The notes under the pieces are model-generated. The model was not told the DNA's origin. It searched no databases and saw only the letters and a program-made list of their open reading frames with translations. Below, in pieces: positions 34,187 to 42,807 of a stretch of 64,000 nucleotides of DNA. A program made the position numbers and the translations under genes. The stretch is from Candidatus Magnetocorallium paracelense (GTDB taxonomy: Bacteria > Nitrospirota > Thermodesulfovibrionia > Thermodesulfovibrionales > Magnetobacteriaceae). How positions within the stretch are numbered: the stretch's first letter is position 1; each line of letters starts with the position of its first letter. Where the stretch lies: positions 62,001 through 126,000 of the forward strand of contig JAREWP010000020.1 of assembly GCA_029001845.1 (NCBI GenBank). Direction: 5' to 3'.

Positions 34187-35812
34187 TTATCTCTCTACTC
34201 TAACCTCTTCGTACCATTTAGCAAAGAGGTTATCGAAGTACTTTTCGTCTTCGACCATTTCTCTGGTTATTTTATAGGGTCCGGAGATGTTCATGTAGTT
34301 TAATGCAGAAGCGCCGAACAGCAGTTTTCTTAAGGTTTCAGATATTTGCAGGTTATTCTTTTCGGCGAAACTCAGGACATATTCCTGCACTTCTTCATCA
34401 AGTTCCAGTTCGATGTCGTACTCATTTTTAAAATTCTCGATGAAATCAACAAAAGGAGATTTTTCTAACATTTTCAAGAGCTCGTCTTTAGGCTTTTCGC
34501 ATAACTCCCTGTTAACATAGAGTTTTTTGAAATTCGTCCCCGGCAACTCAAACTGAAAATCCGTGAGTATAGACTCCCACACGCTTATCAACGCTCTGGC
34601 GCCGGTCTTTTTATTTTCTGCTTTTTCAGCTACATATTCGATGGCGTCGTTACTTATCTCGCAGTTGATTCCAAAAAGGTTAAACTCCAATTCGTACTGG
34701 TTAAGGATAGAATCCTCGGTGAATTTCATAATCCTGACAAGGTCATTTTTTGACAATGGGTTGACAAATGTCCTGATAGGCGATCTCCCGACAAGCTCGG
34801 GAAGGAGGCCGAATTTAATGAAATCATCGGCATCGGCCTCTTTCAGATAATTTTTATAACTTTTTTTTCCGGTCTGAGACTTATTAACCGATGTAAAACC
34901 TTCGACGATCACGGCGTCGTCTTCAGAGAGTCTGCTTTTACTTGTAATGCGCTTTTTTATTATACTTTCGAGACCGCTGCCTGTTCGCTCAAAAGAACCG
35001 CCCAGAATAAAGAGAATATTCTCAGTACTTACCATATTGCCTTTGTTGTCGGAAGAACTGTTTTTATGCCTGTCGATGGCTTCATGAATCTGATGCATGG
35101 GAGAGTACGGATTATCAATGGGCACCATCTTTCTCTCGATAAGTTTTAAAACAGAGCGTTGAAAACCTTCTCTCGATATATCATGGCCAATAAGATTGAA
35201 ATCTTTCGCTTTTTTATCGAACTCGTCTATAAAAATAAGGCCGCCGTATTTTGAAATAAAATTGGCCTGGTCCTTACGATTATTTCCCGGGGCCAGATCG
35301 ATGAGTTCTCTGATCATATCGTCAGCGTTTTTCCCCACATAACCTGCTTCCGTGTAATCCGTGGCATCTATGATCAGGGCAGGCACCTGCAGAAGGTCTC
35401 CAAGTACTTCAACACAGTACGTCTTACCACTGCCCGAAGGTCCGGCTGTGATTGTGTTTTTTTTTCTGAACCTTTTAACACTTGTCTGGGAAGAATTGTC
35501 GTGCAGATGTTTAATCATTGAGAAGTGGTAAGAAGAGGCGATTGCAAGCCTTCTTTTGTACTCTTCCTGACCGATAACGAACTTGTCCATATACTCTTTA
35601 ATCTCTCTTGGAGTGTATATGTTTACGTTGAACGAGGAAGTGTCGCTCTTTGAGCTTCCTAGTTGTCTGGTAAGTGTATCATTAAATGCTTCGTTGGCCC
35701 TGTCCTGAGCGTCAAGATAGGCTTTAATCGCCTGATCTTCAGAGCAGCCGTAATCCTCTATTATCTTATTGACTGCTTCTTTAGGTATGGAAATCTTCAC
35801 CTCATGCCTCAC
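34187..35812 (-). CDS. Divergent ClpX-like AAA+ unfoldase lacking zinc and ClpP-docking elements
   Basis: The 541-residue protein aligns by eye with the ClpX AAA+ core: IYTPREIKEYMDKFVIGQEEYKRRLA, Walker A GPSGSGKT (124-131), the pore-1 loop GYVG (157-160), Walker B LIFIDEFDK (D196/E197), GLLPELVGRSP (ClpX: GLIPELIGRLP-like) and sensor 2 TGARALISVWESIL. The N-terminal four-Cys zinc domain is replaced by about 60 helical residues. The stretch where ClpX has the IGF loop that docks ClpP (after GGSF...) has no IGF, and the RKH pore motif is not seen. It therefore probably unfolds or remodels substrates without ClpP. The C-terminal about 110 residues are extra. It follows, with an 11-bp overlap, a small partner gene. 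ilvH-ilvB lie upstream. Confidence 0.8.
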   Translation of the reverse strand: MRHEVKISIPKEAVNKIIEDYGCSEDQAIKAYLDAQDRANEAFNDTLTRQLGSSKSDTSSFNVNIYTPREIKEYMDKFVIGQEEYKRRLAIASSYHFSMIKHLHDNSSQTSVKRFRKKNTITAGPSGSGKTYCVEVLGDLLQVPALIIDATDYTEAGYVGKNADDMIRELIDLAPGNNRKDQANFISKYGGLIFIDEFDKKAKDFNLIGHDISREGFQRSVLKLIERKMVPIDNPYSPMHQIHEAIDRHKNSSSDNKGNMVSTENILFILGGSFERTGSGLESIIKKRITSKSRLSEDDAVIVEGFTSVNKSQTGKKSYKNYLKEADADDFIKFGLLPELVGRSPIRTFVNPLSKNDLVRIMKFTEDSILNQYELEFNLFGINCEISNDAIEYVAEKAENKKTGARALISVWESILTDFQFELPGTNFKKLYVNRELCEKPKDELLKMLEKSPFVDFIENFKNEYDIELELDEEVQEYVLSFAEKNNLQISETLRKLLFGASALNYMNISGPYKITREMVEDEKYFDNLFAKWYEEVRVER

Positions 35813-36146
35813 CCTTGCTCAATTGTCTGTGATACTCAGCCTTTGCAGTTGCTTCAATTTCGGCAACCATTTCTCTGTGAGTATCCATGACACGGTTGAG
35901 AGGCACTGAGAGTTTGTTCGCCACCTGTTCCATCGTTTTGCCCTGCTCATAATGAAGCTCTGCTATACAAATCTTCAGGAAATCAACAAGAATAAAATCC
36001 TTTAGCTCACTGTCAGGCAGTTTAACCATTTTACAGGCGTCATCAAAATTATTTGTCTCCTTAATGGCGCTCCTCAGTTTCTCTACAGCCCAGTCGTATA
36101 TTTGTGCTTCCTCTTTAGAGAACTCCTTGAATTTAAAATCATCCAT
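35802..36146 (-). CDS. Hypothetical helical protein, 114 aa, partner of the ClpX-like protein
   Basis: No family is recognised. The protein is helical and acidic, with a possible helix-turn-helix-like stretch YEQGKTMEQVANKLSVPLNRVMDTHREMV (about 68-95). Its 3' end overlaps the ClpX-like gene by 11 bp, and its ATG lies directly after the ilvH stop, so it is translationally tied to both. The overlap suggests a functional partner such as a substrate adaptor. A DNA-binding role is the alternative. Confidence 0.7.
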   Translation of the reverse strand: MDDFKFKEFSKEEAQIYDWAVEKLRSAIKETNNFDDACKMVKLPDSELKDFILVDFLKICIAELHYEQGKTMEQVANKLSVPLNRVMDTHREMVAEIEATAKAEYHRQLSKGEA

Positions 36147-36638
36147 TTATTTTCCCTTTGTTCCCTCTCTGGCTAAGGCTATTTTCCCGGATCTGACAAT
36201 GTCTTTAACACCGATGGGTTTCATTAACTCAATGAAGGCTTCTACTTTTTTCTCATCGCCGGTAATCTGTATGGTATACGTTTTCTGGCTGGAATCGACG
36301 ATCCTTCCTCTGAATATCTCGGTAATTCTGAGAGCTTCCGCTTTGTCCGCCTGCTTGGGAGCAATCTTTATAAGAATCATCTCCCTTTCTACATGATCGG
36401 TCTCATAAAGATCTTGAACCTTGATCACGTCTATGAGCTTATTTAACTGTTTTGTAATTTGCTCGATTATAAAATCGTCTCCTCTGGTAACAATAGTCAT
36501 AATCGCCACATTCGGCTCTAATGTTTCGCCCACTGACAGGCTTTCAATATTGTAACCTCTTCCGCTAAAAAGTCCGGCCACTCTTGACAGTACACCGAAT
36601 TTATTCTCAACAAGCACTGAAATCGTATGTCGTGTCAT
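36147..36638 (-). CDS. ilvH: Acetolactate synthase regulatory (small) subunit
   Basis: The 163-residue protein is the standard length for IlvH/IlvN of the long type. The N-terminal ACT domain reads HTISVLVENKFGVLSRVAGLFSGRGYNIESLSVG, followed by the second conserved block (EREMILIKI) and the C-terminal IQITGDEKKVEAFIELMKPIGVKDIVRSGKIAL. It binds valine and activates/feedback-controls the large subunit IlvB, encoded 10 bp upstream. Both catalyse the first step of branched-chain amino acid synthesis. Confidence 0.97.
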   Translation of the reverse strand: MTRHTISVLVENKFGVLSRVAGLFSGRGYNIESLSVGETLEPNVAIMTIVTRGDDFIIEQITKQLNKLIDVIKVQDLYETDHVEREMILIKIAPKQADKAEALRITEIFRGRIVDSSQKTYTIQITGDEKKVEAFIELMKPIGVKDIVRSGKIALAREGTKGK

Positions 36639-36648
36639 ATTATCCCCT

Positions 36649-38391
36649 CTATGATACTACTATCTTGTCTTTTTTTAGTTTTTTGTCTTTTTTCTCGGTC
36701 TCATCAAAGAGCATCTCATTAATAGGTGCTCCGGCAGGGACCATTGGATAAACTTTTTCCTTCCAGTCTACAACAAAATCCATAAATACAGGTTTGTCTG
36801 TACTCAAAGCCTCTTTTATCACATCGTCTACTTCGGAAGGCTTCGTCGCCCTCAAGCCAACAGCTCCGTATGCTTCGGCCAGTTTGATGAAATCAGGGAC
36901 CACATCTAGGTTGGTGTGCGAGTAACGTTCATTGTAAAAAAGCTCCTGCCACTGCCTTACCATACCGAGGTAACGGTTATTGAGTATGGCGACTTTAACG
37001 GGCAGCTTATAAATAACTGCTGTGGCAAGTTCCTGGATGTTCATCTGTATGCTTCCGTCTCCTGCTATATCTATAACTGTCTTACCGGGGTTCGCCAGTT
37101 GTGCGCCTATTGCTGCAGGAAATCCGTAGCCCATTGTTCCCAAGCCGCCAGAGGAAAGAAATGTCCTTGGTTTGTCGTATTTGAAAAACTGGGCAGCCCA
37201 CATTTGATTCTGACCCACTTCAGTCGTTATGATGGCGTCCCCTCCCGTTATTTCGTACAATCTCTCAATAACATACTGAGGTTTGATTATATTTTCTTCG
37301 AATTGATAGGAAAGAGGTCTCAGACGTTTCCATTCATCGATCGTTTTCAACCACGCCTCCCTGATCTTGGTCCATTGTGGTCTGACTTTCTCCTTCAGGG
37401 TGCTTAACAACTCAGTTAAAACAACCTTCGAGTCACCTACTATAGGAATATCCACATCTACGTTTTTTCTTATCGATGTCGGATCGATATCTATATGTAT
37501 AATCTTTGCATGAGGAGCAAAGGCGTCTGTTTTGCCTGTGACTCTGTCATCAAATCGCATGCCTATAGCAAACAGCAGATCAGATTCCTGAATAGCCATA
37601 TTTGCGTAATATGTGCCGTGCATACCGGGCATACCGAGAGACAGATGGTGGGAAACAGGGAATGCGCCAAGCCCCATAAGAGTCGTTGTAACAGGAACGC
37701 TTGTAATTTCGGCAAGTTCTCTTATTTCGTCGGAAGCGCCGGATAGTATGACTCCTCCTCCGGCCACGATTACAGGTTTTTTAGATTTGCCCAACTCTTC
37801 GGCAGCCTTGTTTATCATCCATTTGTTACCTTCTATCGTAGGCTTGTAACTCCTGAGCTCAGCGTTTTCAGGCCATACGAATTTTGCAGTAGCAGATGTT
37901 ACATCCTTTGGCAGATCGATAACAACAGGGCCGGGCCTGCCAGATGAGGCTATGTAGAAAGCTTCTTTTATAGTAGAGGCCAGATCTTTGATATCCTTAA
38001 CAAGATAGTTGTATTTACTGCAAGGTCTGGTAATACCCACAACGTCCGCTTCCTGAAAGGCGTCATTTCCAATAAGCATTGTAGGCACCTGGCCTGTAAT
38101 CACGACAATAGGAATGGAGTCCATTGCTGCAGTTGCTATGCCGGTAATTGTATTGGTAGCTCCAGGTCCGGATGTAACCAAAGCGACACCGACTTTTCCT
38201 GTAGATCGTGCATACCCGTCAGCTGCATGTACGGCTCCCTGCTCATGTCTTGTAAGAATAAGCTGAATATCTTTATCGTCATAAAGAACGTCAAAAATAT
38301 TCAATACGACTCCGCCAGGGTAGCCGAAGATATGACGTACTCCTTCCCTTTTTAAAGACTCAACGGCTATTTCAGCTCCGTTTTTCTTCAT
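36649..38391 (-). CDS. ilvB: Acetolactate synthase catalytic (large) subunit
   Basis: IlvB condenses two pyruvates (or pyruvate with 2-oxobutyrate) using ThDP and FAD. The 580-residue protein has the expected order: [23 protein letters not shown] with the catalytic Glu in [19 protein letters not shown], the FAD-binding middle domain ([11 protein letters not shown]), and the ThDP motif [16 protein letters not shown] followed by [16 protein letters not shown]. It starts 108 bp after ilvD, which precedes it in the same direction. No leader-peptide attenuator is visible in that gap. Confidence 0.98.
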   Translation of the reverse strand: MKKNGAEIAVESLKREGVRHIFGYPGGVVLNIFDVLYDDKDIQLILTRHEQGAVHAADGYARSTGKVGVALVTSGPGATNTITGIATAAMDSIPIVVITGQVPTMLIGNDAFQEADVVGITRPCSKYNYLVKDIKDLASTIKEAFYIASSGRPGPVVIDLPKDVTSATAKFVWPENAELRSYKPTIEGNKWMINKAAEELGKSKKPVIVAGGGVILSGASDEIRELAEITSVPVTTTLMGLGAFPVSHHLSLGMPGMHGTYYANMAIQESDLLFAIGMRFDDRVTGKTDAFAPHAKIIHIDIDPTSIRKNVDVDIPIVGDSKVVLTELLSTLKEKVRPQWTKIREAWLKTIDEWKRLRPLSYQFEENIIKPQYVIERLYEITGGDAIITTEVGQNQMWAAQFFKYDKPRTFLSSGGLGTMGYGFPAAIGAQLANPGKTVIDIAGDGSIQMNIQELATAVIYKLPVKVAILNNRYLGMVRQWQELFYNERYSHTNLDVVPDFIKLAEAYGAVGLRATKPSEVDDVIKEALSTDKPVFMDFVVDWKEKVYPMVPAGAPINEMLFDETEKKDKKLKKDKIVVS

Positions 38392-38461
38392 GTTCTCTCC
38401 TTAAATATTTTAAAATTATTAATTAATGTATTAATGAATCGAGGATTTAAGGAATCCCCCA

Positions 38462-38496
38462 TCAATAGTCAATCGTCAATCATCAATCGTCAATTG
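38462..38496. repeat. Five imperfect 7-bp tandem repeats
   Basis: TCAATAG, TCAATCG, TCAATCA, TCAATCG and TCAATTG follow one another in the ilvD-ilvB gap, just after the ilvD stop. They may be slippage products; no function is suggested. Confidence 0.8.
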
Positions 38497-38498
38497 AA

Positions 38499-40172
38499 TC
38501 ACCTCATAATAGCGCCCGTACTTGCAGAGGTGACATTTCTTGAATACCTCTCAAGGTAACCGCCCTTTATTTTCGGCTCAAGAGGTGTCCACTTATTTAG
38601 ACGATCGTTTATCTCTTCATCGGATAACAAAAGAGATATACTTCGACCCGGGATATCTATCTTTATCTTATCACCGTTTTTTATTATCCCGATTTTACCG
38701 CCTTCCATTGCTTCCGGTGAAACATGTCCTATACAGGGTCCTCTGGTGCCCCCGGAAAATCTCCCGTCTGTTATAAGAGCCACAGACTCGCTCAAACCCA
38801 TTCCGGCGATCGTGGCAGTGGGAGAGAGCATCTCCCTCATACCGGGACCGCCTTTTGGCCCCTCATATCTGATTACTACGACATCACCGGGTTTTATCTC
38901 TTCGTTAAGTATAGACTTCATTGCATCGTCCTCAGAATCAAATACTTTGGCGAATCCTTCGAATTTCATCATTCCTTCTTTTACCGCTGACTGCTTCACC
39001 ACCGCTCCTTCCGGTGCAATATTGCCTTTCAGTATGGCGATTCCCCCTTCTTTGTGATGAGGATTATCAAGTGGTCTGATTATTTCGCTGTCAACGATCT
39101 TTGCACCTTTGGCGATATCTTTTAATTTTGCTCCGCTGACAGTGATGTTATCTTTAAGAACGTCATGGAATCTGTTTAATACAGCCGGGATTCCTCCTGC
39201 GAAATGGAGATCTTCGAGGTAGTGCTCACCTCCCGGCAGCATATTGGCGATATGAGGCGTCTTTCCGCTCAACTCGTCGAATCTTTCAAGAGGAAGTTTA
39301 ACTCCTGCGTCGTGAGCGATTGCAGGTATATGGAGAACCGTATTGGTGGAGCCCCCAAGGGCCATATCTATGATAATGGCGTTTTCAAAGGCGCTTTCCG
39401 TCATAATATCTACAGGTTTTATATCATTCTTTACGAGATCGTTAATTCTTTTTCCGCTCTCAAAGGCAATTCTCCTCTTTTCGGATGAAACTGCCAGCGA
39501 AGTGGCGCAATAGGGAAGGCTCATACCCAACGATTCGGTTACACAGGCCATTGTATTGGCGGTATACATTCCCTGGCACGAACCGGCTCCGGGACAGGCG
39601 CACATTTCAAGCGACTCTAACTCGTTATCATCTATGAGACCTTTCTTATATTTACCAACTGCTTCAAATGTATCATTTACAAGAGAAAGCCTCCTGCCGT
39701 TTAAGTGACCTGAGTACATCGGGCCGGCAGTAACTATAATGGTTGGAATATTAATTCTGCCGGCAGCCATAAGCATTCCCGGCGTAATTTTATCGCAGTT
39801 TGTCAGAAGCACCAGGCCGTCAAAACGATGAGCGTTTGCAACGGTTTCCACCATATCGGAAATTAATTCACGTGAAGGAAGGGAATAATGCATACCACTG
39901 TGTCCCATTGCGATACCGTCGCAAATACCTGGAACACCGAAAAAGAATGGATAGCCTCCCCCTGTGTGTACGCCCTTTTCTATAAACCTCTCAAGATCAC
40001 GCATTCCTGCATGGCCGGGAATAATATCAGTAAAACTTGTGGCCACACCTATAAAGGGTTTATTCATTTCGGATTTAGGGATACCTGTGGCGTACAAAAG
40101 AGTTCTGTGGGGGACTCTTTCGATCCCCTTCTTAATAACGTCGCTTCTCAATTCTACCTCCTCTGAGAACAA
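38499..40172 (-). CDS. ilvD: Dihydroxy-acid dehydratase
   Basis: IlvD dehydrates dihydroxy-isovalerate and dihydroxy-methylvalerate, the third step of valine and isoleucine synthesis. The 557-residue protein has the iron-sulfur cysteines in [11 protein letters not shown] and [20 protein letters not shown], plus the C-terminal [22 protein letters not shown]. The order ilvD-ilvB-ilvH is common. ilvC is not in the window. The DUF465-like gene ends 3 bp upstream, so all may share a transcript. Confidence 0.98.
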   Translation of the reverse strand: MFSEEVELRSDVIKKGIERVPHRTLLYATGIPKSEMNKPFIGVATSFTDIIPGHAGMRDLERFIEKGVHTGGGYPFFFGVPGICDGIAMGHSGMHYSLPSRELISDMVETVANAHRFDGLVLLTNCDKITPGMLMAAGRINIPTIIVTAGPMYSGHLNGRRLSLVNDTFEAVGKYKKGLIDDNELESLEMCACPGAGSCQGMYTANTMACVTESLGMSLPYCATSLAVSSEKRRIAFESGKRINDLVKNDIKPVDIMTESAFENAIIIDMALGGSTNTVLHIPAIAHDAGVKLPLERFDELSGKTPHIANMLPGGEHYLEDLHFAGGIPAVLNRFHDVLKDNITVSGAKLKDIAKGAKIVDSEIIRPLDNPHHKEGGIAILKGNIAPEGAVVKQSAVKEGMMKFEGFAKVFDSEDDAMKSILNEEIKPGDVVVIRYEGPKGGPGMREMLSPTATIAGMGLSESVALITDGRFSGGTRGPCIGHVSPEAMEGGKIGIIKNGDKIKIDIPGRSISLLLSDEEINDRLNKWTPLEPKIKGGYLERYSRNVTSASTGAIMR

Positions 40173-40175
40173 TTG

Positions 40176-40400
40176 CTAATTGGAAGATGTCTTATAATCT
40201 CTTATCATATCGGCGAGTCTGTCTTTTTTTATGAGCTTTGTCTTTTTTAGTTTATTCTTCTCCAGCTCCTCTTCGGCAGTTAAAAACTTCTGCCTGCTCA
40301 TCTCTTCAAGCTTGTCATCAAGAGTTTTATGTTCCTCTTTCAATTTTCTGAAGTCGTCATTATTGGCGCTCAATATCTCGATAATCTCTTTTTCATTCAT
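40176..40400 (-). CDS. YdcH/DUF465-like small coiled-coil protein
   Basis: The 74-residue protein is a single charged helical hairpin: NNDDFRKLKEEHKTLDDKLEEMSRQKFLTAEEELEKNKLKKTKLIKKDRLADMIRDY, the DUF465/YdcH pattern with the conserved HK..LD..L and L..LKK.KL.LKD.I. Its function is unknown. I chose the ATG at 40400 since GGGAGGT lies 7 nt before it; a GTG three codons earlier overlaps that Shine-Dalgarno. It is tight upstream of ilvD. Confidence 0.85.
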   Translation of the reverse strand: MNEKEIIEILSANNDDFRKLKEEHKTLDDKLEEMSRQKFLTAEEELEKNKLKKTKLIKKDRLADMIRDYKTSSN

Positions 40401-40520
40401 GGTTACCACCTCCCTGCGTTATGTTTATGATTAGTTACGATACCTTACAAAAAATAACACAATAATCACCAAAATCACAAGTTTTCCTAATGAAACCACC
40501 GCCGGTGGTTAATCTGATTG

Positions 40521-40670
40521 TCAACAGCTGTGGAAAACAAATACATGGGAAAACAGTTCGGCCGGGTTTGGAAATCTCTGGCCACAATAGGGGCAGTCCG
40601 TTTTGTTTTTGAGATCCGAATCGATTTCACTGTCCTGTTTAATTCCACAACCACAGTTTTCCTGTTCCAT
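40521..40670 (-). CDS. Small zinc-finger-like protein, 49 aa
   Basis: On the minus strand an ATG at 40670, 9 nt after a clear GGAGG, opens a 49-residue ORF ending at 40521. The protein has an N-terminal CGC pair (Cys6, Cys8) and a C-terminal C2H2-like finger, CPYCGQRFPNPAELFSHV with a final HSC, spaced C-X2-C-X12-H-X4-H. In several deltaproteobacterial-type genomes small zinc proteins lie near lspA, which is the gene 57 bp upstream. It could bind nucleic acid or another protein; function unknown. Confidence 0.7.
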   Translation of the reverse strand: MEQENCGCGIKQDSEIDSDLKNKTDCPYCGQRFPNPAELFSHVFVFHSC

Positions 40671-40726
40671 ATTTCAATTCCTCCATTTTAAGATTCTAAA
40701 TCGGCCCGGTTGAAAACAAATAAGAT

Positions 40727-41182
40727 TCAGGCTTCCGGTTTCTTTGATGTGTCCCTTATCTGGCTTATAATTAATAAAAAAACCCCTGTTGTAAGGGCGG
40801 AATCGGCCACATTAAAAGCAGGCCAGTGGTACTTGCCTGCATAAACATCGATAAAGTCAACAACGGAACCTCTTAAAAATCTGTCTGTTAAATTCCCGGC
40901 GGCGCCCCCCAAAAGAAGTGAAAACGCAATGAAATCTCCGGCGCCTTTAATTATAAAAATCACCATTACGATGACAGCTGCCAGAGAGATAATTATAAAT
41001 ACAGTATTCCCGAGATTTTGAAACATCCCGAAAGCGGCGCCTCTGTTTCTGACATTGACAATATTCAACATAGGCAGAACTTCTACATAGCCCAGGGGCG
41101 GGATAAACTTGATTATAAGATATTTCGTTAACTGGTCGAGCAGTAAAATCGACGCTGATATAAGAAAGTATAAGATTCTCAA
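40727..41182 (-). CDS. lspA: Lipoprotein signal peptidase (signal peptidase II)
   Basis: LspA cleaves the signal peptides of lipid-modified prolipoproteins in the inner membrane. The 151-residue protein has four membrane helices and the conserved aspartate motifs GNLTDRFLRGSVVDFIDVY and FNVADSAL. NVRNRGAAFGMF is the usual substrate-pocket motif. Length is typical. Likely substrates include the oligopeptide-binding lipoprotein at 44186. Confidence 0.97.
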   Translation of the reverse strand: MRILYFLISASILLLDQLTKYLIIKFIPPLGYVEVLPMLNIVNVRNRGAAFGMFQNLGNTVFIIISLAAVIVMVIFIIKGAGDFIAFSLLLGGAAGNLTDRFLRGSVVDFIDVYAGKYHWPAFNVADSALTTGVFLLIISQIRDTSKKPEA

Positions 41183-41232
41183 TTTTTACAGAATATTATG
41201 GCAACAGCCTTTTTGTTGAATGTTCAGACAGT

Positions 41233-42522
41233 TTACTGATTTTGTTCAAAAAAGAATTTTTCCACGCCAAAGGCCGGCTTTAGTCCTTCCAGCCACAGAG
41301 CGTCTTCGTTGTATTCGGCGAAAAAGGGCCGCATAACCCATTCCGGATTTCTTGCCTGAATCATTTGCAATGACAATAGCTTTCTGTCTCCTATCTCACT
41401 GACTCCCAAAACATGAATCTTTCCATACGTTGTAGACATACTGGGACCGCGAATAGTTCTGGCCAGTCCCGGCAATCTCATATACATCTCTCTGAAAATC
41501 TCCCATGCTCTTACCAGAGGAATACCGAAAAAACGCTGTGCTCCCGTGTCTCTGACTACAAACATATAATAAGGAACAATACCTAATCTTACCTGCTCTT
41601 TAAGCATGCGCACCCAAATCTCAAAATCATCGTTAATGCGTCTCAGAAGAGGGGCCTGAGCTCTTATCTGCGCGCCTGTTTCACGTACTTTCGATATGGC
41701 CTCTTTTACTTCATTTGTTGTCAGCTCTACGGGATGATTAAAATGCGCCATAAAAGCAAGCTGTTTGCCGGATCTCACGATTTTGCGGAAAAGATGGAGC
41801 AGTTGCCCGGAATCATTATCCGTAAGAAATCTGTAAGGCCAGTGAGCAAGAACTTTGGTGCCGATTCTTATATTGATTACATGGTCCAAACCGGCTTTAA
41901 GGACAGGTTCTATGTAGCCTTCCAGCCTGTTCGCCGTCATTGTTAATGGATCTCCCCCTGTAATCAGTAAATCGGTAACTTCTTTATTTCTCCTTAAATA
42001 CTCGATCAGTGGAGCTGTCTCGTTTGAAGCGATTTTCAGTTCATTGATACCTACAAATTGAGGCCATCTGAAGCAGAAAGTACAAAAGGCGTTACATAGC
42101 TGGCCTTGAGAAGGAAAAAAAAGAACTGTCTCTTTATATTTGTGCTGAATGCCTTTAAGCCTGGCGCCGTCCAGGGTGGGAGTGTTATATTCCATCTGAC
42201 CGGCGGGATGGGGATTCAACTGCATTCTTATTCTGTTGGATGTTTCAACGATCCTCTCCTTTGTTACATCTGCTCTGTTCAACAGATCTGCTATTTCTTC
42301 ATAATGCTCTTCACTGAGCATCTCTCTTTGGGGGAAATTCAGAAGAAAAACAGGATCGTCAGAGAAATTGTCCCAGTCAATCAGATTATCTACAATGTAG
42401 TTATTGGTTCTGAAGGGGAATACATTGGTTACAACTTCAATATCGCGTATCTGACTCTCTGAAAGTCTCGATATTGGTGGCAGATCTTTATAATTATTCA
42501 GTGTATAGGGTTTGTACTTCAC
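41233..42522 (-). CDS. KamA family radical SAM aminomutase (lysine 2,3-aminomutase-like)
   Basis: The 429-residue protein carries the radical SAM cluster motif C143-X3-C147-X2-C150 (CNAFCTFC), preceded by YKETVLFFPSQGQ, and the PLP-linked TIM-barrel pattern of the KamA family (LLITGGDPLTM, HWPYRFLTDND, FMAHFNHPVELT, QAPLLRRIND). KamA enzymes interconvert lysine and beta-lysine; relatives act on glutamate or on EF-P pathway lysine. The very C-terminus differs from classical KamA, so the substrate is open. The start is GTG at 42522. A complete family B MITE lies 58 bp upstream, so its promoter may be partly MITE-derived. Confidence 0.87.
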   Translation of the reverse strand: MKYKPYTLNNYKDLPPISRLSESQIRDIEVVTNVFPFRTNNYIVDNLIDWDNFSDDPVFLLNFPQREMLSEEHYEEIADLLNRADVTKERIVETSNRIRMQLNPHPAGQMEYNTPTLDGARLKGIQHKYKETVLFFPSQGQLCNAFCTFCFRWPQFVGINELKIASNETAPLIEYLRRNKEVTDLLITGGDPLTMTANRLEGYIEPVLKAGLDHVINIRIGTKVLAHWPYRFLTDNDSGQLLHLFRKIVRSGKQLAFMAHFNHPVELTTNEVKEAISKVRETGAQIRAQAPLLRRINDDFEIWVRMLKEQVRLGIVPYYMFVVRDTGAQRFFGIPLVRAWEIFREMYMRLPGLARTIRGPSMSTTYGKIHVLGVSEIGDRKLLSLQMIQARNPEWVMRPFFAEYNEDALWLEGLKPAFGVEKFFFEQNQ

Positions 42523-42580
42523 AATAATGAGAAAGCTGATTTCTATGCAACAACAATCTTAAGTATAATCGTTATTTATT

Positions 42581-42714
42581 CAATGTCATTCACTTAAGGA
42601 GTAAAGCAACTTCCGCCTTCAGCGGCTAAACTCGAAGGCTCCGCTTCGCTGCGCCTTCTCAAACATGACCCGCTTCCGTCGGAAGGTCCTTCACCCCTTA
42701 AGTGAATGGTATTG
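42581..42714. mobile_element. MITE family B, copy 1, with perfect 10-bp target duplication
   Basis: A 134-bp non-coding element runs from CAATGTCATTCACTTAAGG to its near reverse complement CCTTAAGTGAATGGTATTG. It is flanked by GTTATTTATT on both sides (42571-42580 and 42715-42724). The interior holds the palindromic TCGAAGGCTCCGCTTCGC region shared with the copies at 55439 and 57301; this copy is in opposite orientation. No protein is encoded. Confidence 0.88.
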
Positions 42715-42807
42715 GTTATTTATTAATGAGTTTTGATTCTTGTGGGGTTTTGGTGAATTATATAAGTATATTTATATTAATAAATTGTTGATGTAAAATA
42801 CAAGTTA

